Assembly (NCBI GenBank): GCA_963813375.1
Contig: CAWEYT010000013.1
Span: 1-64,000, forward strand
DNA: 64,000 nucleotides
Origin: DASTFY01 sp963813375
GTDB lineage: Bacteria > Actinomycetota > Acidimicrobiia > Acidimicrobiales > Ilumatobacteraceae
Direction: 5' to 3'
The notes below the pieces were generated by a model. That model saw nothing but the letters and a program-made list of their open reading frames with translations, was not told the origin of the DNA and made no database searches. Shown here one piece after another: positions 8,998-17,420 of this stretch (positions are counted from its first letter, which is position 1; each line of letters starts with the position of its first letter). A program made the position numbers and the translations under genes.

Positions 8998-10055
8998 CGT
9001 CTGGAGACCTCCCGCGCGGCACGGGGCCGTTCGTCTCCGCTTGCGGCAAATCCTACTGATGGGATTCGTCCCGCCGCAACGACCCCCGCCAGCGCACCCG
9101 CAGTGGCCACCAGTTCCCGCACGGTGTCGTGGATGATGTCGGCCACCGGCCGGACCGCGTCGATGCGCCCCATGACCTGCCCGCCGAGCGCGATCGAGGC
9201 CTCCATGTCCCCGCCGAAGTAGAGATCCGTCGCCGAGCCGAACACCTCGAAGCCGACGTGGTCCGCCCGCTCCAGCTCGGTCGTACGGGCCGTGCGGAGG
9301 GCTCGCAGTCCGGGACGGGAGAAGCGATTGAGGAACACCGTGTCGGTCTCTGCGGCGGCGACGATCGCCTGCTTCCAGTTGTCGTGGACCGGCGACTCTG
9401 CCGCGGACACCATGCGGGTCCCCATCTGGACACCCTCCGCACCGAGGGCCATGGCGGCCGCCATCGTCCGCCCGTCGCAGATGCCGCCGGCCGCGATCAC
9501 GGGGACGTCGAGGTGGGATGTGACGAGGGGCAGCAGCACCATGGAGGCCACGTCGCGAGGGTTCTTGAAGCCGCCACCCTCACCACCCTCGACCACCAGA
9601 CCGTCGACCCCCGCGTCCACCGCCTTGCGCGCCGCAGCGAGCGTGGGGACCACGTGGAAGACGGTGAGGCCGGCGTCCTTGAGCTGACGGGTGTAGCGGT
9701 TGGGGTCACCGGCGGAGGTCGTGACGAAGCGCACGCCCTGGTCGACCACGAACTCGACGATGGACGGATCGCGCACGAAGAGTTGGGCGATGTTGACGCC
9801 GAAGGGCTGGTCCGTGAGATCGCGCATCTTGCGGATCTCCTCCCGCACCACGTCGAGCTCGCCGGACGACGTCTCGATGATCCCCAGTCCGCCGGCGTTG
9901 GAGACCGCCGACGCCAGTTGGGCCCGCGCGATCCAACCCATCGGTGCCTGGACGATGGGGTACCTGATGCCCAGCAGCTCGCTGACGCGCGTGCGGATCG
10001 GCGGCGGTGGCTCCACCGCGGACTCGGCGCCCTCCGCCGGTGCGGCCTCGCTCAC
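8994..10055 (-). CDS. Nitronate monooxygenase / 2-nitropropane dioxygenase family, FMN-dependent
   Basis: 353-residue TIM-barrel flavoprotein. The N-terminal barrel motif YPIVQAPMGWIA and AVSNAGGLGIIE near residues 30-55 is the NMO/enoyl-reductase-like signature. VVEGGEGGGF and PVIAAGGICDGRTMAAAMALGA form the FMN phosphate site, followed by GVQMGTRM. The family oxidises nitronates to carbonyl compounds, but this large paralog group includes many enzymes of unknown substrate. GTG at 10055 overlaps the stop of the Nfu_N gene (GTGA) and is preferred over in-frame upstream codons that would run through that gene. Confidence 0.83.
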   Translation of the reverse strand: MSEAAPAEGAESAVEPPPPIRTRVSELLGIRYPIVQAPMGWIARAQLASAVSNAGGLGIIETSSGELDVVREEIRKMRDLTDQPFGVNIAQLFVRDPSIVEFVVDQGVRFVTTSAGDPNRYTRQLKDAGLTVFHVVPTLAAARKAVDAGVDGLVVEGGEGGGFKNPRDVASMVLLPLVTSHLDVPVIAAGGICDGRTMAAAMALGAEGVQMGTRMVSAAESPVHDNWKQAIVAAAETDTVFLNRFSRPGLRALRTARTTELERADHVGFEVFGSATDLYFGGDMEASIALGGQVMGRIDAVRPVADIIHDTVRELVATAGALAGVVAAGRIPSVGFAASGDERPRAAREVSRR

Positions 10056-10306
10056 AGGTGCTCGGCGGCCGCGGCCTCGACGGCGGCGACAATGGGGTCC
10101 CAGTCGGCTCCGGGCTCGCGGGTCACGGTGACGAAGTCGTTGACCCCGAACAGGTTCACCACGCCCGGCGCCGCGAACACGGCCTGAGCGAAGTCGGTGT
10201 CCGCTTCGTCGGCGCTGGCCACGTTGATCATCGAACCGAGCGTGACGTCCAGGGTGAACTTCAGGGCGTCCGGGTTCGGGGTGGGGCTCGGGTGCGCGCT
10301 GGCCAC
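10052..10306 (-). CDS. Nfu_N-domain small protein
   Basis: 84 residues matching the N-terminal domain of Nfu/NifU-type scaffold proteins: PNPDALKFTLDVTLGS near the start and AVFAAPGVVNLFGVNDFVTVTR in the middle. The CxxC cluster-binding C-terminal domain of Nfu is absent, so a role in Fe-S assembly would be indirect. Stand-alone Nfu_N proteins occur in actinobacteria; function unknown. Lies between the histidine phosphatase (9-base gap) and the flavoprotein (overlap). Confidence 0.8.
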   Translation of the reverse strand: MASAHPSPTPNPDALKFTLDVTLGSMINVASADEADTDFAQAVFAAPGVVNLFGVNDFVTVTREPGADWDPIVAAVEAAAAEHL

Positions 10307-10315
10307 GGCCGGACG

Positions 10316-11038
10316 CTACCGGTTGGGCGCGGGCACGGCCGTCCCTGGGCCGAGCACGGGGTCGTACAGGTGATGACAGTCGTTGGCCACCACCACGTGG
10401 TGCGCGACCTCGCTTCCGTCCACGGTGATCCGAACCACCGTGATGCTCGTGTTCTCCACCGTGAGCCACAGGCTGTGGTGCACGCCGAACACCTCGGCCA
10501 GGTAGGCGTTGATCACCCCACCGTGGACGACGACGGCGGTGGTACCGCCGGGATGACGCTCGGCCACGCGGTCGATGGCCTGGACCACGCGCGCCCGGAG
10601 GGCGTCGTCACCCTCGCCGCCGGGGATGCCGTCCCAGCGCCGCGTCCGCGACCAGGCGACCCACTCCGGGTCGCGCGCCGCGGCCCGCCGCCGGAACTCG
10701 CCCTGCCCCCAGTCGCCGAGGAGGACCTCTTGGAGGTCCGGGTCGGTCTGCACCTCCAGGCCGCGCGGGTCGGCCAACGCCGCCGCCGTCTCCACCGCTC
10801 GACGGAGGTGGGAGGCGTACACGGCGTCGAGCGCTTTCGGGGCCAGGCGGGCGGCGAGGGCTTCCACCTGCCGGCGTCCCTCGGGATGCAGGCCCGGGTC
10901 GGCTGCCTCCTCGGTCCCAGGCACGACGTCGGCCGAGCGGCCGTGCCGGATGAGGAGCAGCTCGCACGACTCGCCGCCGTGCTCGAGGAGGGTCGGCTGG
11001 GGCACCGCCGCCCTGACGTTCATCGGCCCGGTGTCCAT
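10316..11038 (-). CDS. Histidine phosphatase family protein
   Basis: 240 residues of the phosphoglycerate-mutase-like branch. The catalytic RHG (residues 31-33, LLLIRHGRS) and the second histidine (VVVHGGVINAYL, about residue 174) are both present, with SHLRRAVETA and the acid residue in DPDLQEVLLGDW. Substrate unknown: the family includes phosphoglycerate mutases, acid phosphatases and cobalamin phosphatases. Probably the first gene of the minus-strand set ending at 8143. Confidence 0.85.
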   Translation of the reverse strand: MDTGPMNVRAAVPQPTLLEHGGESCELLLIRHGRSADVVPGTEEAADPGLHPEGRRQVEALAARLAPKALDAVYASHLRRAVETAAALADPRGLEVQTDPDLQEVLLGDWGQGEFRRRAAARDPEWVAWSRTRRWDGIPGGEGDDALRARVVQAIDRVAERHPGGTTAVVVHGGVINAYLAEVFGVHHSLWLTVENTSITVVRITVDGSEVAHHVVVANDCHHLYDPVLGPGTAVPAPNR

Positions 11039-11162
11039 GCCCGCACCTTATGGTGATGAGCAGGATCGCTCACCGTCCGCTCGCCGAGTGGCTAGGGTGC
11101 GCCCGACTTCCGCATGGGGCGGAGGGGGGAGCCCAGGGGGAACCGCGGAGTTGGAGGCGCTG

Positions 11163-12464
11163 GTGCAGAGCAGAGCCGCCCGGCTGCTGTTGCTGGCCTT
11201 TGGTCTGCTCGTCCTCTGGTCGTTCGCCGCCCCCCAGGCGTCGGCCCAGGCCACTGAGATTGTCCGGGGTCGGGTCTTCAACGAGCAGGAGGTGGACGGC
11301 GACCGCGTGCGGGATCCGGTCGAAGGCGTCACGATCACCGTCGCGGCCGAGGGCGGGGAGGCCGCCGGCGAGGCCGTGACCGACGCCGAGGGCCGCTACG
11401 AGATCCCGCTCCCCGGTCCCGGGAACTACGTGGTCACCATGGACGAGTCCACGTTGCCCGACGACGTCACGCCTCGCGAGGACAGCCCCAGCGAGCGGCC
11501 CGTCAACGTCCGTCCCGGCGAGCAGCAGTCCCTCAACTTCTTCCTCGGCGAGGACACTCGCCAGCAGGACAGCCGGTGGAGCATCCTGCCCCAGACGCTG
11601 GCCAACGGGGTCAAGTTCGGCCTCATCATCGCCATCTGCGCCGTGGGCCTCTCGCTCATCTACGGCACGACCGGGCTGTCCAACTTCGCCCACGGCGAGA
11701 TCGTGGCCCTCGGCGCCATCATGGCCTGGTACGCCAACCAGTACTGGTTCAGGTTCCACGTGCTCCTCGCCGCCATCGTCGGCATCGCCGCGGCCACGCT
11801 GGCGTCGGCGGCCTTCGAACGCGGCATCTTCAGGCCTCTGCGGCGCAGGGGCGTCGGTTTGACCTCGCTGATGATCATCACCATCGGCGTCGGGATCTCG
11901 GCCCGCTATGTGTTCCAGTTCATCTTCGGCGGCCGCTCCCGGGCCTACCGGCAGTTCGTCGTACAGGAGGCGAAGGACCTGGGGCCGTTCTCGCTGACCC
12001 CACGGTCCATGACGATCATGACCATCAGCGTGATCGCCGCCATCGGCGTGGCGCTCTGGCTGCTCAGGACCCGCACCGGCAAGGCCATCCGGGCCGTGTC
12101 CGACAACCCGGACCTGGCCTCCTCGACCGGCATCAACACCGACCGCATCATCCTCATCGTGTGGGTCGTGGGCGGCGCACTGGCCGGCCTCGGTGGCATC
12201 CTGCTCGGCCTCGAGCAGCAGGTCCGCTGGGACATGGGGTTCAGCTTGCTGCTGCTCATGTTCGCCGCCATCACCCTGGGCGGCCTCGGCAACCCCTTCG
12301 GCGCGCTGGTCGGCGGCATCGTCATCGGCGTCTTCGTCGAGCTCTGGACGTGGCTCCTGCCGGGGGTCATCGAGCTGAAGAACATCGGCGCCCTGCTGGC
12401 GCTGATCCTGATCCTCCTCATCCGCCCGCAGGGCATCCTGGGCAGGAAGGAACGGGTGGGCTAG
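11163..12464 (+). CDS. livH: Branched-chain amino acid-type ABC permease LivH with an extracellular beta-sandwich domain at its N-terminus
   Basis: 433 residues. Residues about 1-28 are a signal-like hydrophobic stretch ending ASAQA. Residues about 30-125 form a soluble domain (IVRGRVFNEQ, VEGVTITVAAEGG, TDAEGRYEIPLPGPGNYVVT) of the carboxypeptidase-regulatory/Cna-B type. The rest is a standard LivH permease of about 300 residues (GTTGLSNFAHGEIVALGA; DNPDLASSTGINTDRIILIVW; LGGLGNPFGALVGG). GTG at 11163 has GGAGG five bases upstream. An ATG-initiated longer frame from 10575 would cross the histidine phosphatase on the other strand and is rejected. First gene of livHMGF. Confidence 0.88.
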   Translation: MQSRAARLLLLAFGLLVLWSFAAPQASAQATEIVRGRVFNEQEVDGDRVRDPVEGVTITVAAEGGEAAGEAVTDAEGRYEIPLPGPGNYVVTMDESTLPDDVTPREDSPSERPVNVRPGEQQSLNFFLGEDTRQQDSRWSILPQTLANGVKFGLIIAICAVGLSLIYGTTGLSNFAHGEIVALGAIMAWYANQYWFRFHVLLAAIVGIAAATLASAAFERGIFRPLRRRGVGLTSLMIITIGVGISARYVFQFIFGGRSRAYRQFVVQEAKDLGPFSLTPRSMTIMTISVIAAIGVALWLLRTRTGKAIRAVSDNPDLASSTGINTDRIILIVWVVGGALAGLGGILLGLEQQVRWDMGFSLLLLMFAAITLGGLGNPFGALVGGIVIGVFVELWTWLLPGVIELKNIGALLALILILLIRPQGILGRKERVG

Positions 12465-13491
12465 ATGGGCGCGCTCAACTGGTCGCTGATCTTCTCGAAC
12501 GCCATCTACACCGCCATCAGCATCAACGCCATCGCCTACGCACTCATCGCGCAGGGCCTCAACGTCCACTTCGGGTACACGGGCCTGCTCAACTTCGGCC
12601 AGGCCGCGTTCGCCGCCGCCGGCGCCTACGCCATCGCCATCCCGGTGAGCACCTACGGCTGGTCGTTCTGGGCCTGCATCCCTGTCTTGATCACCGCCGC
12701 CGTCCTGCTGGCGTTGCTCCTCGGCATCCCGACGCTGCGGTTGCGCGCCGACTACCTGGCCATCGTCACCATCGCGGCATCCGAGATCGTGCGCATCGGG
12801 TTGAACTCTGTTCGGTTCACCTGGCTGACCGGCGGCAACGACGGTCTCCAGCGGTTCACGGGCGATGTCGAACGGGTGAACCCACTCGATCCCGAGCGGT
12901 ACCGGCTCCTGCCGCAGGTCTTCGGGAACCGGACCCAGACCTTCAACGAGTACGACCTCTTCATCATCGTCGCCGGTTGGATCCTCGTGGCCCTGGCCTC
13001 GGCGTACGTCTACTACCTGATGCGCAGCCCCTGGGGCCGGGTCATCAAGAGCATCCGGGAGGACGAGGACGCGGCCCGCAGCCTGGGCAAGAACATCTTC
13101 TCCTACAAGATGCAGAGCCTGATCATCGGCGGCATCATCGGCGCCCTCGGCGGCGCGGTGATCGCCGTCGGCAACCGCGTGGCCCAGCCGAACAACTACA
13201 GCACCGCGCTCGACGTTCTTCGCCTACACCATCCTCATCCTGGGCGGCGTCGCGAGGGTGAAGGGGCCGATCATCGGCGCGATGATCTTCTGGTTCCTGA
13301 TCGCCTTCGTGGACAACGTGCTGTCCGAGGTCACCCGCGAGTACACCATGCCAAACTGGATCATCCTGAACGCCAACAACTTCGGGCAGGTCAAGTTCAT
13401 CCTGGTCGGCATCGGGCTGGTCCTGCTGGTGGTGTACCGGCCGCAGGGGATCTTCGGGGACAAGCGCGAGCAGGTGTTCGATGTCCGCTGA
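12465..13491 (+). CDS. livM: Branched-chain amino acid-type ABC permease LivM (one frame break)
   Basis: Second permease of the Liv system, about 342 residues. It starts directly after the livH stop. The N-terminal and central part (GLNVHFGYTGLLNFGQAAFA, LRADYLAIVTIAASEIVRIG) is in one frame until about 13208. The family sequence continues in another frame as FFAYTILILGGVARVKGPI and ends YRPQGIFGDKREQVFDVR at 13491. It overlaps the livG ATG by 11 bases. The EDEDAARSLGKNIFSYK segment is the ATPase contact. Confidence 0.9.
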
Positions 13492-14335
13492 CACCGCGTC
13501 GCCCTCCCCGTTCGCCGGCCTGGCCTGGGAGCCGGGCGTGGCCAAGCCGGACCCGATCCTGGTGGCCGACGGCATCCGGAGGAACTTCGGTGGCCTCACC
13601 GCTGTCGCCGTGGACCACGTCGAGTTCCAGCGCAGCCGCATCACGGCGCTCATCGGTCCGAACGGGGCCGGCAAGACCACGTTCTTCAACCTGCTGACCG
13701 GCTTCGACGAGCCGGACCACGGGCGGTGGATGTTCGACGGCACCGAGATGAACGGGATACCCGCCCACAAGACGGCACGGCTGGGCATGGTGCGGACCTT
13801 CCAGCTCACCAAGAGCCTCACTCGCCTACCGGTCATCGAGAACATGAAGCTGGGCGCCACCCATCAGCGGGGCGAGGGCGTCGTCCGGGGGCTGTTCAAG
13901 CCGATCTGGAGCGCGCAGGAGAAGGAGATCGAGGCCAAGGCGGACGGCCTGCTCGAGCGCTTCAAGCTCATCCACATGCGGGACGAGTTCGCGGGCAACC
14001 TGTCGGGTGGCCAGCGCAAGCTGTTGGAGATGGCCCGGGCCTTGATGGCCGATCCCAACCTGATCATGCTGGACGAGCCCATGGCCGGCGTGAACCCTGC
14101 CCTCACCCAGAGTCTGCTCGGTCACGTGAAGTCCCTCCGCGACGAGGGGCGCACGGTGATCTTCGTCGAGCACGACATGGACGTCGTGCGGGACATCAGC
14201 GACTGGGTGGTGGTGATGGCCGAGGGAGCCATCATCGCCGAGGGACCACCGGAGTCACTGGCGGAGAACACGAACGTGATCGACGCCTACCTGGGCGCCC
14301 ACCACGACATGGACCTGGGGAACGGCGATGGCTGA
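13481..14335 (+). CDS. livG: Liv-type ABC transporter ATPase LivG
   Basis: 284-residue cytoplasmic ATPase. Walker A GPNGAGKT is at residues 59-66, the signature NLSGGQRKLLEMARAL is in the second half, Walker B is LIMLDEP, and the H-loop is VEHD. The MAGVNP motif after Walker B and the LivG-type C-terminal segment (AEGPPESLAENTNVIDAYLG) separate it from LivF. An N-terminal extension of about 25 residues precedes the first strand. Its end overlaps the livF start by 8 bases. Confidence 0.93.
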   Translation: MSADTASPSPFAGLAWEPGVAKPDPILVADGIRRNFGGLTAVAVDHVEFQRSRITALIGPNGAGKTTFFNLLTGFDEPDHGRWMFDGTEMNGIPAHKTARLGMVRTFQLTKSLTRLPVIENMKLGATHQRGEGVVRGLFKPIWSAQEKEIEAKADGLLERFKLIHMRDEFAGNLSGGQRKLLEMARALMADPNLIMLDEPMAGVNPALTQSLLGHVKSLRDEGRTVIFVEHDMDVVRDISDWVVVMAEGAIIAEGPPESLAENTNVIDAYLGAHHDMDLGNGDG

Positions 14336-15056
14336 GGGCGTCATCGAGGCCACCGAGATCGTCGCCGGGTACGTCCCCGAGGTCAACATCCTCAACGGCT
14401 GCAACGTGACGCTGGCCAACGGTGAGTTCGTCGGGATCATCGGGCCGAACGGCGCCGGCAAGTCCACCCTGCTCAAGGCCGTCCTTGGCCTCGTGCACAT
14501 CCGCTCCGGCACCGTCAGCCTGGACGGCGAGGACATCACCGGCCGCAAGCCCTACGAGCTGGTGGCCAGGGGTGTGGGCTTCGTGCCCCAGACCAACAAC
14601 GTGTTCCCCAGCCTGACCGTGGCGGAGAACCTGGAGATGGGGTGCTTCCTCAACCCCGACGTGTACGACGACCGGTTCGAGTACGTCACCACGCTGTTCC
14701 CACGTTTGCGGGAGCGGGCCGACCAGCGGTGCGGGTCGCTGTCGGGCGGCGAGCGACAGATGGTCGCCATGGGCCGGGCCCTGATGCTGGATCCCAAGGT
14801 CCTGTTGCTGGACGAGCCCTCGGCCGGCCTCTCTCCGGCGCTGCAGGACCAGGTGTTCATCCAGTGCCGGCAGATCAACGAGACCGGGGTGGCCATCCTC
14901 ATGGTCGAGCAGAACGCCCGCCGCTGCCTGCAGGTCTGCGACCGCGGGTACGTGCTGGACCAGGGCCGCAACGCCTACACCGGCACGGGCCGGGAGCTGC
15001 TGGCCGACCCCAAGGTCATCGAGCTCTATCTCGGCACGCTGGCCAAGGTCGAGTAG
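14328..15056 (+). CDS. livF: Liv-type ABC transporter ATPase LivF
   Basis: 242-residue ATPase partner of LivG. Walker A GPNGAGKST starts at residue 39, signature SLSGGERQMVAMGRALM, Walker B VLLLDEPSAGLSP, H-loop VEQN. The Asn in VEQNARRCLQVCDRGYVL is typical of LivF. Last gene of the operon. No binding-protein gene is in the operon itself; the closest candidate is the permuted protein at 18706-20109 on the other strand. Confidence 0.93.
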   Translation: MAEGVIEATEIVAGYVPEVNILNGCNVTLANGEFVGIIGPNGAGKSTLLKAVLGLVHIRSGTVSLDGEDITGRKPYELVARGVGFVPQTNNVFPSLTVAENLEMGCFLNPDVYDDRFEYVTTLFPRLRERADQRCGSLSGGERQMVAMGRALMLDPKVLLLDEPSAGLSPALQDQVFIQCRQINETGVAILMVEQNARRCLQVCDRGYVLDQGRNAYTGTGRELLADPKVIELYLGTLAKVE

Positions 15057-15173
15057 CCCGCCGGCCGCCTCGGAGCGGCGAGCCCGGACTCGCACCGGAC
15101 GAGCCAGTGCCGCATCAGCGAACGGTCGGGCCCGGTGGGACCGCGCCCGCTCGGCAGTTCGGCATCCCTCGGT

Positions 15174-15572
15174 TCAGGCGTCGTGTGCGAACTCTTCGAC
15201 GTTCGGCTCGGGTGTGTGGTAGTCGCCGTGCTCAGCCATCCACCAAGCGTGGGAGGTCCGTAAGCCTGTGGGCTCGTCGAGTGTGCCGGCGCAGATCGAC
15301 AGGTGGTCCGGCCGCGCCGCAGCACGCCAGAACAGCGACGAACCACACCTGGAGCAGAAGGCGTACGCGACGCTGGGGTCGGGCGAGTACCACGTCAAGG
15401 TCGTGTCACTCGCAAATCGAACGCTGCCTGGCGACGATGCGGTGGCCGCCATGTGGTGCCCGGTGAACCTGCGACACCTGTGGCAGTGACAGTTCCACAC
15501 GGACCGCAAAGGGCCAACGACGGTGTAGCTGATGCCGCCACACTCACATCTACCCGACGCGTTCTGCTCCAT
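15174..15572 (-). CDS. GFA/CENP-V family zinc protein
   Basis: 132 residues with the beta-tent zinc fold: CECGG, CHCHRCRR and FCSRCGSSLFW supply the cysteines of the structural and labile zinc sites. The family is named after glutathione-dependent formaldehyde-activating enzyme, though most members have no proven activity. Upstream in-frame methionines exist (15608 and earlier), but homology begins just before the first Cys motif, so I chose the ATG at 15572. The 245 bases upstream, to the next plus-strand gene, show no clear gene. Confidence 0.78.
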   Translation of the reverse strand: MEQNASGRCECGGISYTVVGPLRSVWNCHCHRCRRFTGHHMAATASSPGSVRFASDTTLTWYSPDPSVAYAFCSRCGSSLFWRAAARPDHLSICAGTLDEPTGLRTSHAWWMAEHGDYHTPEPNVEEFAHDA

Positions 15573-15818
15573 CGCTGCTTCGGTACCCATGCGGGCCAAG
15601 GTAGCCATGATCCCGGTGTGCACCATTGGTCGCATCGGTCGTCCCGACGCCCGATCCGCACGGCCGGCACCAGCGAGCGAGCACCAACCGATCCAGGCAG
15701 CCATGGGCCGTCTCGTGGCATCCGCCACCCGCACACAGTGCCCGAGGGCAGTCGGTGCCGCCACGGGCTAACCCTGCCTAGTGTTCTCACGGCACGTCGG
15801 TGAGGAAGCGGAGGCGCA

Positions 15819-15908
15819 ATGATCGATCAGCCGCTGCGACGCGTCGGCGGCTACCTCAACCTCGACGGACTGGCAGAGGCCGACCCGACGCTGGAGGAAT
15901 CAGAATGA
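15819..15908 (+). CDS. 29-residue micro-ORF coupled to the ChrB-like gene
   Basis: ATG at 15819 preceded by a GGAGG-like site opens a 29-codon frame (MIDQPLRRVGGYLNLDGLAE ...) whose TGA overlaps the ATG of the next gene as ATGA. It is too short for a confident gene, but the ribosome-binding site and the coupling suggest that it is translated. It could be a leader peptide or the tail of a gene lost upstream. No homolog recognised. Confidence 0.4.
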   Translation: MIDQPLRRVGGYLNLDGLAEADPTLEESE

Positions 15909-16342
15909 AATGGGTGACCCACGCTCGTCCGAAGACGGACCGGATCGCATGTCCGTGGCTCATCCGCCGCTTCATCGATCTCGACGCTGAGTTCCTGTAC
16001 GTGCCGCGCAGCGAAGTGCTCGCCACCGCTGAGCGCGAAGGAGCGCACTCCTTCGATGCGCCCGACGCCGAGTTCGATCATCGCGACGGCAAATGCACCT
16101 TCGAGGTGCTGATCGACCACTACGGGTTGCGGGATCCCGCTCTCGGGCGGCTGGCCCGGATCGTGCACGCCGCGGACATTGACACCGAGCTGGACACCGA
16201 TCCCGCCGGTCCGGGACTGCTGGCCATCGGTGTGGGAGGTCTCGACGTCGAAGCCGACGACCACCGGCTCCTCGAGCGCGCCAGCTTCGTGTACGACGCG
16301 CTGTACGCCTGGTGCCAGCAACAGGTCCGCGCGGCGACGTGA
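15905..16342 (+). CDS. ChrB-domain (chromate-resistance-associated) protein
   Basis: 145 residues covering the C-terminal ChrB domain: DRIACPWLIRRFIDLDAEFL at residues 12-31, FDAPDAEFDHRDGKCTFEVL, and GRLARIVHAADID. In proteobacteria ChrB is a chromate-sensing regulator or resistance factor beside the ChrA transporter. Stand-alone domains of this type are common and their chemistry is unproven. There is no chrA here. Cys and His residues (CPWL, HRDGKC, IVHAAD) could bind metal. ATG at 15905 follows GGAGGAATCAGA. Its stop overlaps the next start as GTGA. Confidence 0.8.
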   Translation: MKWVTHARPKTDRIACPWLIRRFIDLDAEFLYVPRSEVLATAEREGAHSFDAPDAEFDHRDGKCTFEVLIDHYGLRDPALGRLARIVHAADIDTELDTDPAGPGLLAIGVGGLDVEADDHRLLERASFVYDALYAWCQQQVRAAT

Positions 16343-17067
16343 GCGAGCACCTCGACTATGGCGCCATCCGCGCCGAGACGGTCCAGCAGGTCGCCAAGTT
16401 GATGGCGGCCGCCGCGATCACCGCGCCGAAGTCTGGCGGGCAGTTGTTCCTGGCCGGGAAGCACAACTTCACCGAGACCGTCGTCGTGTCCGACGGCCCG
16501 ACGCGTCATCGGCTTGCGGAATGGATGCGCGCCCGCGCTAAGGAACGGCGGGAGACCATCTGGCTGCGTGACGCCGAGGTCGCCGAAGCGGTCGACGCAA
16601 TCCTTTTCATCGGGATCGCCGACTGGTACCCGCCGAACTACGACTGCGGCGCATGCGGCTACTCGACGTGCGCCGAGTTCCTGCACGCCACCAAACCACT
16701 CCGGGATGACGCCGCCGAGCTGGAGTTCGTCGGGCCTACCTGCAATCTGCGCGACATCGACCTTGGCATCGCGGTCGGCTCTGCCGCCAAGACCGCCGCC
16801 ATCCATTCCATCGACTGCCGATGCCAGACCCGTGTCGCCGTCGCCGCCCGCAAGCTCGGCATCATCCGCGCCGACGTCGCCGTCGCCCTCTCGCTGTCAA
16901 TGACCCACAAGGCGATCGGCTTCGACCGCCGAATGCCAGACCCCGACTTCGCCACACTCGACTACCCGCCCACGAACACCCTTCCGGTCGGCGTCGAAGG
17001 CGCGGAGCGCTACGAAGGCGCCCGGAACCGTCAACAACCACGCCGCCCGATCAACCCATCCCGCTAG
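16339..17067 (+). CDS. DUF2148 ferredoxin-domain protein
   Basis: 242 residues. The cysteine-rich segment YDCGACGYSTCAEF (about residues 98-111), together with later cysteines (TCNLRDID; DCRCQTR), suggests an iron-sulfur cluster, as in DUF2148 proteins of anaerobes and archaea. The N-terminal LMAAAAITAPKSGG and the LFIGIADW segment also fit that family. GTG at 16339 overlaps the ChrB-like stop. Function unknown. The translational coupling to the ChrB-like protein suggests that they act together, perhaps in redox or metal chemistry, which is inference. Confidence 0.75.
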   Translation: MSEHLDYGAIRAETVQQVAKLMAAAAITAPKSGGQLFLAGKHNFTETVVVSDGPTRHRLAEWMRARAKERRETIWLRDAEVAEAVDAILFIGIADWYPPNYDCGACGYSTCAEFLHATKPLRDDAAELEFVGPTCNLRDIDLGIAVGSAAKTAAIHSIDCRCQTRVAVAARKLGIIRADVAVALSLSMTHKAIGFDRRMPDPDFATLDYPPTNTLPVGVEGAERYEGARNRQQPRRPINPSR

Positions 17068-17145
17068 CCGACAGCACCCCACCCACTTCTGCCTGATCGA
17101 TCGGGCGCAACACCGCCACGGTGCGGGATCGGGCAACATAGGCGG

Positions 17146-17174
17146 TTGCGATCGGTATCACATTTCGTCATACT
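17146..17174 (+). promoter_or_regulatory. Promoter of the MazEF-like module, apparently leaderless
   Basis: TTGCGA (17146-17151), a 17-base spacer and CATACT (17169-17174) make a near-consensus sigma-70-type promoter. Transcription should begin close to 17181, which is the A of the antitoxin ATG. No Shine-Dalgarno sequence precedes that ATG, so the mRNA is probably leaderless. GTAT (17155-17158) and ATAC (17170-17173) are the outer arms of a possible autoregulatory inverted repeat. Confidence 0.55.
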
Positions 17175-17180
17175 GAGTTC

Positions 17181-17420
17181 ATGGCGAAGGCGATCTCGGT
17201 CCGGCTCGACGACGATGCCGAGCGTGCGCTCCACGCCCTTGAGGCGTCGGGTCTGAGCCAGTCCGACGCCATTCGTTCGTCGTTGCTGGCCTCGGCCGAG
17301 CGGCTGCGGCGCGGTCGCGCTCTTGCCGCCGAGGCGGCGGCGTTGGAGGCCGACGAGGCCGACCGCGCCGAGATGTCGTCGGTCGCTGCGCTCATGGAAT
17401 CGCTGCGTGCGCCGGGGTGA
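17181..17420 (+). CDS. Ribbon-helix-helix antitoxin
   Basis: 79 residues. The N-terminal ISVRLDDDAERALHALEASGLSQSDAIRSSL is a ribbon-helix-helix DNA-binding fold. The Ala/Glu-rich C-terminus would wrap the toxin. Its stop overlaps the toxin gene. It likely represses its own promoter. Antitoxin of a type II pair with the following PemK/MazF-like protein. Confidence 0.85.
   Translation: MAKAISVRLDDDAERALHALEASGLSQSDAIRSSLLASAERLRRGRALAAEAAALEADEADRAEMSSVAALMESLRAPG

Noticed and set aside
10575..11162. Upstream extension of livH to an ATG at 10575
   Set aside because: It would run antisense through the histidine phosphatase; the GTG at 11163 has a proper ribosome-binding site and a signal-like segment.
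13200..13220. Programmed frameshifting in livM and other broken genes
   Set aside because: No slippery heptamer with a downstream structure is seen, and dozens of unrelated genes are affected in the same way, so sequence indels explain it better.
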